Under the pieces are notes generated by a model, which was not told where the DNA came from, did not search any database, and saw only the letters and a program-made list of their open reading frames with translations. Both the position numbers and the translations under genes were made by a program. A stretch of 64,000 nucleotides of DNA from Clostridia bacterium (GTDB lineage: Bacteria > Bacillota > Clostridia > Oscillospirales > Acutalibacteraceae), in NCBI GenBank assembly GCA_017516965.1, contig JAFXAP010000008.1, positions 1 to 64,000 of the forward strand, written 5' to 3'. Of this stretch, positions 50,610 through 59,145 are shown in pieces (position 1 is the stretch's first letter; each line of letters starts with the position of its first letter).

Positions 50610-50810
50610 ATGAGTCAGTTTGGTAAAAAACAGTCGCAAACGCGACTGTTTTTTGTTGAATTTTTTAAATCATTATGCTATACTTGCCTTAACAACTATG
50701 TAAAACGCGTTTATCTTGAACTTAAGCATAGGGTTGAAGAACAGGGTTATCCCGAAGCTGACGAACTATTACTCGATATTTTTAATTTTATTACAAAAGA
50801 TTTGCTTTAA
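50610..50810 (+). CDS. Possible small protein overlapping a terminator
   Basis: A 66-residue frame beginning 4 bp after the Na/Pi transporter stop codon. The C-terminal half (VKRVYLELKHRVEEQGYPEA .. LLLDIFNFITKDLL) looks like real protein, but the first codons lie within a strong terminator (50625-50654), and no separate promoter or ribosome binding site is obvious. It may be translated from readthrough, or be a remnant. The family is not recognised. Confidence 0.3.
   Translation: MSQFGKKQSQTRLFFVEFFKSLCYTCLNNYVKRVYLELKHRVEEQGYPEADELLLDIFNFITKDLL
50625..50654 (+). terminator. Terminator after the Na/Pi cotransporter gene
   Basis: AAAAAACAGTCGC and GCGACTGTTTTTT pair around a 4-nt loop (50625-50637 and 50642-50654), giving a strong intrinsic terminator usable in both directions. 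Confidence 0.8.
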
Positions 50811-50843
50811 TTTAAAACCTAGTGTTTTTTAAAGGAGACAATT

Positions 50844-51938
50844 ATGAAAATTATGATTATGGGTGACTTTTGCCCTACCGAATGTACGAACGAGCTATTT
50901 AAAGCAAAGGATATAAAAACCCTTTTTGCCGACACAGTATCGCTGTTTGAGGGTAATGATGTCAACTTTGTAAATATGGAAGGTGCGCTCACTGAAAGTG
51001 ATGGCGGCATTGAAAAATTTGGCCCTTGTCTTAAAGGTACACCTGTTGCCGCCGAGGTCATGAAAGAAGTTGGAATTAACCTTGTAGGCCTTTCTAACAA
51101 CCATATTTTTGACTACGGTATTAAGGGCTACAAAGATACCGTTGCCGCTTTAGATAAACAGGGCATTGCATATACTGGTTTTGGCGAAAATTATGAGGAC
51201 TCTCGTAAAAACTATTATTTTGAAAAAAATGGCGAAAAAGTGGCCTTTGTTTGTGTTTGCGAACACGAATATACATACGCACTCGAAGATCGTATGGGCT
51301 CTCGCCCCTACGACTGCTATGATACTATTGCCGACGTGCGCGAGGCAAAGGCAAATGCCGACAAGGTAATCGTTATTTACCACGGCGGTAAAGAAAACTG
51401 CCGCTATCCTTCCCCTCGTATGCGTAAACTTACCCACGCGCTCGTGGACGCAGGTGCTGACCTTGTTACCTGTCAGCACAGCCACTGTATTGGTTGTAGC
51501 GAATACTACAAGGGTGCGTTTATTTGCTATGGTCAGGGAAATTTCAACTTTGTAAAGCCACTTCGCGACTACTACCCGCATTGGCCGCTTGAAATTGTTA
51601 TCCGTTACGACACTGCAACCGGCGAAATAGAGCGTATCCCTGTAAATATAAATGATGATGTTAATGGCATTGAACTTTCAAAGGGCGAAACAAAGCAAGC
51701 CATTATTGATACTATGAAAGAACTCGACCAAAGCATAATCGACGGCAGTTATAAACAAAAGTACATAGATTACTGCGAAAGTGTGCGCGAGGCTTATCAC
51801 GGCTTTATAGGTCGCGCATATTCAGAAAATGCAACCGAGCGCGACAACAAGGTGTTTGGTCACTATATTGACTGCGAAGCCCACCTTGATATGTTGCTAC
51901 AGCTTAACAAAACTGCCAATCACACGAATGAAAAATAG
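50844..51938 (+). CDS. CapA-family metallophosphatase-like protein
   Basis: A 364-residue CapA/PgsA-type protein: IMGDFCPTECTNELF, NMEGALTESDGGIEKF, NLVGLSNNHIFDYGIKGY and VTCQHSHCIGCSEYYKGAFI. The family is linked to poly-gamma-glutamate capsule synthesis or cell-surface polymers and has a calcineurin-like fold with the metal-binding D, N and H residues visible in these segments. No signal peptide or membrane anchor is seen, unlike classic CapA, so it may be cytoplasmic with another substrate. Confidence 0.8.
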   Translation: MKIMIMGDFCPTECTNELFKAKDIKTLFADTVSLFEGNDVNFVNMEGALTESDGGIEKFGPCLKGTPVAAEVMKEVGINLVGLSNNHIFDYGIKGYKDTVAALDKQGIAYTGFGENYEDSRKNYYFEKNGEKVAFVCVCEHEYTYALEDRMGSRPYDCYDTIADVREAKANADKVIVIYHGGKENCRYPSPRMRKLTHALVDAGADLVTCQHSHCIGCSEYYKGAFICYGQGNFNFVKPLRDYYPHWPLEIVIRYDTATGEIERIPVNINDDVNGIELSKGETKQAIIDTMKELDQSIIDGSYKQKYIDYCESVREAYHGFIGRAYSENATERDNKVFGHYIDCEAHLDMLLQLNKTANHTNEK

Positions 51939-51977
51939 TTTAATAAGTTTACCATTTGATTTAAGAGGTGGTTTAAT

Positions 51978-52487
51978 ATGAAAAAAACCTTTAAATACAT
52001 TGCTGTTGTATTATCGCTGTTTATTTGTGTAGTACTTTCGGGTTGCAATAGTAACGATTTATCAGATATCAGCTCATTACCAAGTTATGAGATTTTTAAT
52101 ACCGCAAATTTAGATAATCTTTCTTTCACACCGGTAGAGATTGCGCAGGTTCCGCCATCACAGGATGCCGTTTTTTCAGCCAAAGACGGAAATGTGTTTT
52201 TAATTGTTAAGTTTGATGTCAAAAATAATTCCGAAGAAGAAGCGATAATTTCTAGTTTGGGAATGTTTACCGCCTATGTTGACGGTGAAAAATTCGATTT
52301 ATCAATAAAGGCATATGCCGCTTTAAATAATGTTGTTCAGCTTGACGGTTCCATTGCCCCAAGTGAAACCAAAACCGGTCATTTTATTATTGAGGCTCCT
52401 AAAGAATGGCAAGAACTTAAATTGATTATCAAATCAAGCGTTTTATCAACCAACCGTGCGCTTTTTACCTTTTACCAACAAACATAA
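51978..52487 (+). CDS. Lipoprotein with DUF4352-like domain
   Basis: A 169-residue lipoprotein. Residues 1-23 form a signal peptide with lipobox LSGC. The remainder is an immunoglobulin-like domain of the DUF4352 type (FLIVKFDVKNNSEEEAIISS .. SIAPSETKTGHFIIEAPKEW). Such proteins are surface-exposed with unknown function. AGAGGTGGTTTAAT precedes the ATG, and a strong terminator follows. Confidence 0.8.
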   Translation: MKKTFKYIAVVLSLFICVVLSGCNSNDLSDISSLPSYEIFNTANLDNLSFTPVEIAQVPPSQDAVFSAKDGNVFLIVKFDVKNNSEEEAIISSLGMFTAYVDGEKFDLSIKAYAALNNVVQLDGSIAPSETKTGHFIIEAPKEWQELKLIIKSSVLSTNRALFTFYQQT

Positions 52488-52508
52488 ACAACGTAAATTT
52501 TTATCATA

Positions 52509-52540
52509 CTGACGGGTTTAATAACCCGTCAGTTATTTTT
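52509..52540 (+). terminator. Terminator after the lipoprotein gene
   Basis: CTGACGGGTT (52509-52518) and AACCCGTCAG (52523-52532) form a 10-bp perfect stem followed by TTATTTTT. Confidence 0.85.
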
Positions 52541-52552
52541 AAACTTTAACTC

Positions 52553-52931
52553 TTGACAAGCGTTTTTCATTATGATATAATACGAGCAAATATTTTTTAA
52601 ATGCTTTGAAGGAATTATTTCTTTACTTCCCTTCTTTTCAGAGAGCTGTCGGTTGGTGCAAGACAGTAAGAATATTTAAAGAAAGCCTCATTCCTGAGCA
52701 GAGTGGCTGAACGGAGCCAAAGCATTCGGACTTGAACCAGCCTTAAAGGGTGGTTTTTAGGCGGATTTAGGCTCAAGTAAGTCGCTACGGTTTGTCCCGT
52801 TACAAGACACAAGGCTTGTTGGAGCTTTGACTGAGCGGTTGCATTTTTGCAACAACCAGGGTGGTACCGCGAAAATTTTAACTTTTCGTCCCTGAAGTAA
52901 GGTTTTATTTAACTTTGCTTCGGGTTTTTTT
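52553..52931 (+). ncRNA. T-box leader 3, specifier CTC (Leu)
   Basis: A promoter TTGACA (52553-52558), 17-bp spacer, TATAAT (52576-52581) is followed by a T-box RNA with TCAGAGAGCTGTCGGTTGG in stem I. The specifier CTC (52687-52689) is followed by ATTCCTGAGCA, which aligns directly with GGC-ATTCTTGAGCA of the B. subtilis glyQS leader, so the codon is leucine. An extended stem II/III region follows. T-box TGGTACCGCG is at 52862-52871, and the terminator (52891-52904 with 52911-52924) ends in seven T residues. Downstream lies a LeuA-related gene, consistent with leucine. Confidence 0.88.
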
Positions 52932-52990
52932 ATTTTTATAACGCGTCGACCAACACGGCGAAGGCTTAGGTAGCCGAAAGGAGTTTTATT

Positions 52991-54364
52991 ATGAAACAAA
53001 TCAAAATTGCAGACGCAACTCTCTGCCGAGAAAACAATCACTTTAGTTTTAAAGAAAAGATTGAAATCGCAAGACAACTCGAAAACCTTAATGTTGACAT
53101 TATCGAGTTTCCCCAAATTATTAATGCCAAAGCAGATATCTTGCTTATTAAAACAATTTCATCTTTTGTAAAAAACAGCGCAATTTCGGTAGCTGCAGGT
53201 GTTGGTGCTGACAGCGTTGAAAATGCCATCAGCGCTCTTGGCAACGCTAAAATGGCGCAGATAAGAATTGAACTTCCCGTGTCTGCCGTTGGTATGGAAT
53301 ATACCTGCCACAAAAAACCTGACAAGATTTTAGCGCACATTGAAAACTGTGTTAAAACTGCAAAGTCGGCAGTAGATAATGTAGAATTTTGCGCTATTGA
53401 TGCAACACGCGCAGAAACCGATTTCCTTAAAACAGCAATTGATACCGCAATAAACGCAGGCGCCACAAGCATATCAGTTTGCGACAGCGCCGCAAATATG
53501 TTGCCTGATGATTTTGCCGCGTTTGCAAAAAGTGTTGTTGATATGTGCGCAGTGCCGGTTGGCGTTAAGTGCGACAATAAAAACGGTCTTGCAATAGCAC
53601 AGGCCATTCTTGCTGTAAAGCAAGGTGTAACAACTGTTAAAACTGCTGTTGACGGCACAACCGTTCCGCTTGACATTTTTGCTGATATGATTAAAAATTG
53701 CGGCAACGATTATGGCTTTACTTCAAGCATTAAAACAACCGAACTTCACCGCATTGTAAAACAAATTCGTTGGGCAAGTGGCAACACACAAAACAACGCC
53801 GTAATTAAAACCAGCGAAGACAGTGGTGTTCATCTTGACAAAAATGATGATATTGACGCTGTATCGGCTGCCGCTGCAAAACTTGGCTACGACCTTTCCG
53901 AAGAAGATAAGGCAAAGGTTTTTGAAGAATTTCAGCGCGTTGCCGCTAAAAAGAATGTTGGCTATAAAGAACTCGAAGCAATTATCGCAAGTGTTGCTTT
54001 GCAGGTTCCTGCAACATACAGTCTTGTAAATTATGTTATAAACACAGGTAATATCATTCCTGCATCGGCGCAAATCACCATTAAAAAGGGTGACGAGCAG
54101 ATTCAGGGCATTTGCATAGGCGACGGCCCTATTGATGCCGCTTTTTTGGCTGTTGAACAAATTATAGGTCATCACTACGAACTTGATGATTTCCAGATTC
54201 AGTCAGTAACCGAGGGCAAAGAGGCTATGGGTTCAGCCCTTGTAAAGCTTAGAAACAATGGTAAGCTTTATTCAGGAAACGGTATTTCTACCGACATTAT
54301 CAGCGCAAGTGTCCGCGCATATATTAACGCCGTAAACAAAATAGTTTACGAGGAGGCAAACTAA
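52991..54364 (+). CDS. LeuA-like protein with degenerate active site and intact leucine-binding regulatory domain
   Basis: A 457-residue homologue of 2-isopropylmalate synthase: TIM barrel ~1-260, linker, and a C-terminal LeuA regulatory domain (~330-455; IGDGPIDAAFLAVEQI, GISTDIISASVRAYIN). Active-site changes are striking. The DTTLRDGEQ motif is DATLCRENN, and the metal-binding H-x-H (HTHDDLGLA in E. coli) is KCDNKNGLA, so both zinc-ligand histidines and the catalytic Arg-Asp are gone. SGVHLD is kept. It is unlikely to make isopropylmalate and may sense leucine or acyl-CoA. It lies under the Leu T-box and is followed after 1 bp by the fusion synthetase gene. Confidence 0.8.
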   Translation: MKQIKIADATLCRENNHFSFKEKIEIARQLENLNVDIIEFPQIINAKADILLIKTISSFVKNSAISVAAGVGADSVENAISALGNAKMAQIRIELPVSAVGMEYTCHKKPDKILAHIENCVKTAKSAVDNVEFCAIDATRAETDFLKTAIDTAINAGATSISVCDSAANMLPDDFAAFAKSVVDMCAVPVGVKCDNKNGLAIAQAILAVKQGVTTVKTAVDGTTVPLDIFADMIKNCGNDYGFTSSIKTTELHRIVKQIRWASGNTQNNAVIKTSEDSGVHLDKNDDIDAVSAAAAKLGYDLSEEDKAKVFEEFQRVAAKKNVGYKELEAIIASVALQVPATYSLVNYVINTGNIIPASAQITIKKGDEQIQGICIGDGPIDAAFLAVEQIIGHHYELDDFQIQSVTEGKEAMGSALVKLRNNGKLYSGNGISTDIISASVRAYINAVNKIVYEEAN

Positions 54365-54365
54365 T

Positions 54366-56870
54366 ATGAAATTATCTTTTTCAACAAAGGGTTGGCACAA
54401 CAACTCTTTTGACGAATTTTGTGATATAGCGGTCGATTTAGGATTTGGCGGCATAGAGCTTCACAACGTGAATAACCGCCTTTTTACCGACAAGGACGGC
54501 GCTTTTCACGACTATACTGCCGCCGCTACAGCGCGTAGACTTTATGAAAAGAAGTTAAGCATTCCTTGCATAGATGTTCTTTGTGATATTGGTGCCGCTT
54601 CTAAAGCAGATACCGCTATGGATGAGTTTTTAAAATGCGTTAATATTGCATCAAATCTTAACATACCTGCAATACGCGTAAAGGCTGAAAAGGCAGTTGA
54701 CAGTGATAACGCAAAACAAACCGTTATCGCCTTTATTAACAAGGCTTTACCGATTGCCACTGCAAAAAATATTGCTATCTTAATTGAGACATCAGGTCTT
54801 TTTTGCAAAACTGCCGAGCTTCGCGACGTATTAGACCAATTTGCCTGCGATAGTTTAGCGGCTCTTTGGAATATGTCTGCAGCTTACTTTGAAGGTGGCG
54901 AAAGCGCCGAAGAAATTATTAAAAACTTGGGCGCTTACATTAAACATGTTCATATCAACGATGCTGAAAAAACTGCCGACGGCGTAGAATTTTGCCTTAT
55001 CGGCGAGGGTGAATTGCCAATTGGCGATATGATGCTCGCGCTCCGCTCAGTAAACTATGACGGTTTTGTTTCTCTTGTTTGGGACCCTACCTGGTGTTTA
55101 GAACTTGATGATATGGAAATTATATTCTCACAGTACGTGGGTTATATGAAGCAATACGGCGATACTTCCCGCAATGAGCGTACATTTTACTACAATAAAA
55201 GTCATACCGGTAAATTTGTTTGGAAAAAGGATTTGCTTATTGACCTTACTTTTTCCGAGGTTTTGGACACTATGGTTGAGTGTTTCCCCGACCAGTATGC
55301 CTTTAAATACACCACACTTGATTATACACGTACCTATTCAGAATTCCGCGACGACGTAGACACCTTTGCGCGTTCTTTAATCTCTATGGGTGTAAAGGCA
55401 GGTACACACGTTGCCGTTTGGGCATCAAACGTTCCACAGTGGTATATAGCTTTCTGGGCAACCGTTAAAATCGGCGCTGTTTTAGTTACTGTTAACACTG
55501 CATACAAAATTCACGAGATTGAATATTTGCTTAAACAGTCTGATACCCACACGCTTATTATGACCGAAGGTTCAAAAGACACCCATTACGGTCAAATTAT
55601 TGCAGAACTTTGTCCCGAACTTGAAAATACAAAACTTGGCTCTCCGCTTCACAGTCGCAGACTGCCGTTTCTTCGCAATGTAATTACCGTAGGTTACTCA
55701 CAAAAGGGTTGTATGACCTGGAGTGATGCAATTGATCGCGCTGTTCAGGTTCCTGTGAGCGAGGTTTACCGTATGGCTGCCGCCGTCGATAAAGACGACG
55801 TTTGCAATATGCAGTACACATCGGGTACTACAGGTTTTCCAAAAGGCGTTATGCTTACGCACTATAACGTAGTAAACAACGGTAAATATATCGGCGACCA
55901 TATGGATTTATCAACCGCTGACCGCATGATGATTCAGGTACCTATGTTCCATTGTTTTGGTATGGTGCTTTCTATGACATCTTCTATGACTCACGGCGCT
56001 ACTATGTATCCTCTGCCCTATTTCTCACCAAAACCTGCGCTTAGCTGTGTGCACAACGAACACATCACAGCATTTAACGGCGTACCCACAATGTTTATCG
56101 CTATGATGCAGCACGAGGACTTCCCAAAAACCGATTTTTCATATGTTCGCACAGGTATTATGGCTGGCGCAAACTGCCCTGCTGACCTTATGAAAAAGGC
56201 AACAGAGGTTATGAATATGAAGGAAATCGTTTCGGTTTACGGTCAAACCGAGGCAAGTCCGGGTTGCACAATGAGCAGTTACTACGATTCACTTGAGGTT
56301 CGTACCGAGACTGTCGGCAGCGCTTTTGCTAACGTTGAGTGTAAAATTGTTGACCCCGAAACCGGCGAGGATTGTCCCGACGGCGCAAACGGCGAGTTTG
56401 TAGCTCGCGGTTATAACATAATGAAGGGTTACTACAAAATGCCACAGGCTACTGCCTCTACCATTGATGCTGACGGCTGGCTCCACACAGGCGACCTTGC
56501 CTGTCGCACTCCTGACGGCAACTACAACATAACAGGCAGACTTAAAGATATGATTATTCGTGGCGGTGAAAACATTTACCCCAAAGAAATCGAAGAATTT
56601 ATCTATACCTGTGACAAGGTTAAAGACGTTCAGGTTATCGGTGTTCCCGACAAACGCTACGGCGAAGAGATTATGGCTTGTATCATCTTAAAAGACGGTG
56701 AGACAATGACCGAGACGCAAATGAAGCAATATATTGCCGACCATATGGCTCGTCACAAGGTTCCCCGTTATATTGAGTTTGTAAAATCATTCCCAATGAA
56801 TGCCGCCGGTAAAATACTCAAATACAAGATGCGTGAGGACGCCGCAAAGCGTTTAGGTCTTGAGGAGTAA
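54366..56870 (+). CDS. TIM-barrel (xylose isomerase-like) domain fused to AMP-forming acyl-CoA synthetase (under the Leu T-box)
   Basis: An 834-residue fusion. Residues ~1-270 resemble AP-endonuclease-2/sugar phosphate isomerase TIM barrels (FSTKGWHNNSFDEFCDIAVD; IKHVHINDA), but usual metal ligands appear replaced (WNMSAAYF where D-x-x-H is expected; SLVWDP where Glu is expected). Residues ~285-834 form an acyl-CoA synthetase: YTSGTTGFPKGVMLTH, VYGQTEASPG, LHTGDLACR, GRLKDMIIRGGENIYP and lysine in NAAGKILKYKMR. The ligase part resembles the FadD/AMP-binding group rather than the XRE-cupin synthetases. Leucine control suggests isovalerate as substrate (inference). It is cotranscribed with the LeuA-like gene. 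Confidence 0.85.
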   Translation: MKLSFSTKGWHNNSFDEFCDIAVDLGFGGIELHNVNNRLFTDKDGAFHDYTAAATARRLYEKKLSIPCIDVLCDIGAASKADTAMDEFLKCVNIASNLNIPAIRVKAEKAVDSDNAKQTVIAFINKALPIATAKNIAILIETSGLFCKTAELRDVLDQFACDSLAALWNMSAAYFEGGESAEEIIKNLGAYIKHVHINDAEKTADGVEFCLIGEGELPIGDMMLALRSVNYDGFVSLVWDPTWCLELDDMEIIFSQYVGYMKQYGDTSRNERTFYYNKSHTGKFVWKKDLLIDLTFSEVLDTMVECFPDQYAFKYTTLDYTRTYSEFRDDVDTFARSLISMGVKAGTHVAVWASNVPQWYIAFWATVKIGAVLVTVNTAYKIHEIEYLLKQSDTHTLIMTEGSKDTHYGQIIAELCPELENTKLGSPLHSRRLPFLRNVITVGYSQKGCMTWSDAIDRAVQVPVSEVYRMAAAVDKDDVCNMQYTSGTTGFPKGVMLTHYNVVNNGKYIGDHMDLSTADRMMIQVPMFHCFGMVLSMTSSMTHGATMYPLPYFSPKPALSCVHNEHITAFNGVPTMFIAMMQHEDFPKTDFSYVRTGIMAGANCPADLMKKATEVMNMKEIVSVYGQTEASPGCTMSSYYDSLEVRTETVGSAFANVECKIVDPETGEDCPDGANGEFVARGYNIMKGYYKMPQATASTIDADGWLHTGDLACRTPDGNYNITGRLKDMIIRGGENIYPKEIEEFIYTCDKVKDVQVIGVPDKRYGEEIMACIILKDGETMTETQMKQYIADHMARHKVPRYIEFVKSFPMNAAGKILKYKMREDAAKRLGLEE

Positions 56871-56876
56871 GCGGCT

Positions 56877-57686
56877 ATGAAGATTGGCAAATTTACCGTT
56901 ATCGATTCACACTGCCATATTTACCCTACAAAAATTGCAAAACCTGCCGTAGAAAGTACCGGCAGGTTTTACGATATGACAGCGCTCGGTGACGGCACTG
57001 TAAATTCTTTACTCGCTATCGGCGAAAGGGCGGGAATTGACCGATTTGTTGTTCAATCGGTCGCAACAACACCCCACCAGGTTCAAAGTATCAATAAATT
57101 CATCGCAGATGAGGTTTCCACTTTCCCCAATAAACTTATAGGCCTTGGTACAATGCACCCCGACAGCCTTGATTTAAAGGGTGATTTAGAGCATATTAAA
57201 GAACTTGGTCTTCACGGGGTAAAATTGCACCCCGATATTCAAAAATTCAAAATAGATGATTACCGTCTACTTAAAATATATGAACTTTGTGAAAAAGAAA
57301 ATATGCCCATTTTAATGCACACGGGCGATTATAGGTTTGATTTTTCTAACCCTAACCGATTAGTGCCTATTTTAGATATTTATAAAAATCTTACAATAAT
57401 AGGCGCACACCTAGGCGGTTGGTCGGTATGGGATGAAGCGGTTGAAAAGCTATCGGGGTATAAAAACTTCTATGTTGACTCTTCGTCAAGCCTTTATGAA
57501 TTACCAATAGACCACGCTACCGAAATCATACGCACTTACGGCGCAGACCGCGTACTGTTTGGTTCAGATTTTCCTGTCTTTTCTCCCGATATAGAGCTTG
57601 AACGCTTTATGGCATTACCCCTTACCGAAAAAGAGCGCAGAATGATACTTAGCGAAAATGTTTTAAAGCTGTATAACATAAAATAA
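56877..57686 (+). CDS. Amidohydrolase family protein (PF04909 type)
   Basis: A 269-residue TIM-barrel metal-dependent hydrolase: H-x-H in IDSHCHIYP, GVKLHPDIQKF, LMHTGDYRFD, IGAHLGGWS and the metal Asp in LFGSDFPVF. All catalytic ligands are present. It follows the synthetase fusion by 6 bp and is probably in the same Leu T-box operon; the substrate is unknown. It is a paralogue of the 63082-63879 product. Confidence 0.85.
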   Translation: MKIGKFTVIDSHCHIYPTKIAKPAVESTGRFYDMTALGDGTVNSLLAIGERAGIDRFVVQSVATTPHQVQSINKFIADEVSTFPNKLIGLGTMHPDSLDLKGDLEHIKELGLHGVKLHPDIQKFKIDDYRLLKIYELCEKENMPILMHTGDYRFDFSNPNRLVPILDIYKNLTIIGAHLGGWSVWDEAVEKLSGYKNFYVDSSSSLYELPIDHATEIIRTYGADRVLFGSDFPVFSPDIELERFMALPLTEKERRMILSENVLKLYNIK

Positions 57687-57687
57687 T

Positions 57688-57717
57688 AAAAGCTCGGACA
57701 AAAGTCCGAGCTTTTTA
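57688..57717. terminator. Bidirectional terminator
   Basis: AGCTCGGAC (57691-57699) and GTCCGAGCT (57704-57712) form a 9-bp stem with A and T flanks, ending the Leu T-box operon and the convergent 3D-domain gene. Confidence 0.85.
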
Positions 57718-57719
57718 AA

Positions 57720-58787
57720 TTACTCTAAAATGTAAATTTCAACGTCTCTTCTACCGAATGCTACGCAAGCTGCCTGACTTGACATAAACAGGTCAACGTT
57801 GTTAGGGCGTGAATAGATAAATCCGCCTGTATCAGCTGCTACAGCATAGCCGTAAACATAAGCGCCATCGCTTGATTTGATATACATTTTTGTACCATAA
57901 GGTATAACATTTGGGTTTACTGCAATATGACCCGGCTGTGGAGATACACCTGTTGAACATTTGTTACCTGTATAGGTGTAGGCTGTTGCCTGAACAGTCA
58001 TATGCTTTTTATAATTAACAGGGTTGCCGTTTGCATCAAGTTCTACTGCGTTAGCCGGTTTTAATGTAGAAACCGAGTTAACCTTTTCACTTGTTGTAAC
58101 AGCAGGTACTTTTGTACCAATTGTTTTTGTACCGTCAACTGCTTCGCTGAGGGTTATGCAACTATCTACAACCTTTTCAACAGTTACACCGTTTACTACC
58201 TTTGCAGTATAGTTAATCTGTTTTTCTCCGTTTTTACCTTCTACAAGAGTTGTAGCGCCCTTTTTCATAGAAGAAGAATAAACTGTTTTTATGTTACAAG
58301 GAATTTCTTCGGTATAACTGCCTGTAATGTAATCAACATTTGTATAATCAATATATGTCGATTCGCTGATTACAGTCTCAAGAGAAGGTTCAACCATATC
58401 ATATTTATCTACAGAGAAACCTGCTTTTTTCAAGATATCAGATACTGTAGACTTTACAGTGTCTACCTCTATTGTCTTTTTGCCTGTTGTAATATATACA
58501 GGAAAAGTTTCTGTTAAAGAAATATTGGTGATACCACCCATTGCATTTACACTTAAAACTTTATATTGATTTGAATTGAAACCTGCAAGATTTACAACCG
58601 ACTCAACATTATTTGTAAGTGTACGTACCTTATGTGTCTTTTCACCGTCTGTTACGGTAAATGTATTTACAGTACCAAAAAGCAAGGTTGCTGCGCAGAT
58701 AGAAGCAATCAAAAGCATTGCCATTAGCGGTATACGCATACGCATAAGTTTTGTGAAACTGAAACCGCTTTTGTTCGATCTAAGCAT
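57720..58787 (-). CDS. Secreted cell-wall protein with DUF348, G5 and 3D domains
   Basis: A 355-residue protein resembling YabE/Rpf-like factors. An N-terminal signal or membrane segment (residues ~18-38) is followed by two DUF348-type domains (HKVRTLTNNVESVVNLAGF; TIEVDTVKSTVSDILKKAGF), a G5 domain (~170-240) and a C-terminal 3D domain with catalytic aspartates (AVNPNVIPYGTKMYI; AVAADTGGFIYSRPNNVDLF). Such proteins are likely lytic transglycosylases or amidases acting on peptidoglycan, for example in spore outgrowth. It has its own promoter at 58854-58883. Confidence 0.88.
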   Translation of the reverse strand: MLRSNKSGFSFTKLMRMRIPLMAMLLIASICAATLLFGTVNTFTVTDGEKTHKVRTLTNNVESVVNLAGFNSNQYKVLSVNAMGGITNISLTETFPVYITTGKKTIEVDTVKSTVSDILKKAGFSVDKYDMVEPSLETVISESTYIDYTNVDYITGSYTEEIPCNIKTVYSSSMKKGATTLVEGKNGEKQINYTAKVVNGVTVEKVVDSCITLSEAVDGTKTIGTKVPAVTTSEKVNSVSTLKPANAVELDANGNPVNYKKHMTVQATAYTYTGNKCSTGVSPQPGHIAVNPNVIPYGTKMYIKSSDGAYVYGYAVAADTGGFIYSRPNNVDLFMSSQAACVAFGRRDVEIYILE

Positions 58788-58853
58788 CTAACGACTCCTT
58801 TTTTAATATGTTTCAACATTTTTAATTGCCAGCTTTTTACGCCGACGGTTGTT

Positions 58854-58883
58854 AGTATACCCCTTTTTTTTAACTATGTCAAA
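58854..58883 (-). promoter_or_regulatory. Sigma-A promoter of the 3D-domain gene
   Basis: On the minus strand TTGACA (58878-58883) and TATACT (58854-58859), 18-bp spacer, lie about 65 bp upstream of the start codon, giving a short leader with no riboswitch visible. Confidence 0.7.
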
Positions 58884-58896
58884 CATATTAAAAGAG

Positions 58897-58967
58897 GCTT
58901 TTTTGTGCAAAACGCACAAAAAAATGCCATTTTTAAAAGGTTACAAAGTTGTAACCTTTGTTTTTTT
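58897..58967. other. Two hairpins in the 58788-59145 intergenic region
   Basis: The inverted repeat GGC-TTTTTT-GTGC / GCAC-AAAAAA-T-GCC spans 58897-58928. It is followed by AAAGGTTACA/TGTAACCTTT (58936-58945 and 58950-58959) with a T-tract, which reads as a plus-strand terminator. No gene on the plus strand ends here, so a short RNA is possible. The remainder of the gap holds nothing else I can support. Confidence 0.4.
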
Positions 58968-59095
58968 GCCGTTTTATGTCAAAAAATGTCAAAAGAATTG
59001 TCAAACCTTCCAAAATTGCCAATTAAAGCTTTTTATGCCACTCATCAAGATATGGTATATTTCATAAAATTTATTCATACAATATATATTCATAT

Positions 59096-59131
59096 ATAAA
59101 AAACAGCCCCACCCTATTGGATGGGACCGTT
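59096..59131 (-). terminator. Terminator of the uracil/xanthine permease gene
   Basis: On the minus strand CCCATCC-AATA-GGGTGGG (one wobble) is followed by GCTG and TTTTTT, 15-50 bp beyond the stop codon. Confidence 0.7.
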
Positions 59132-59145
59132 AAACTTAGGTGTTA

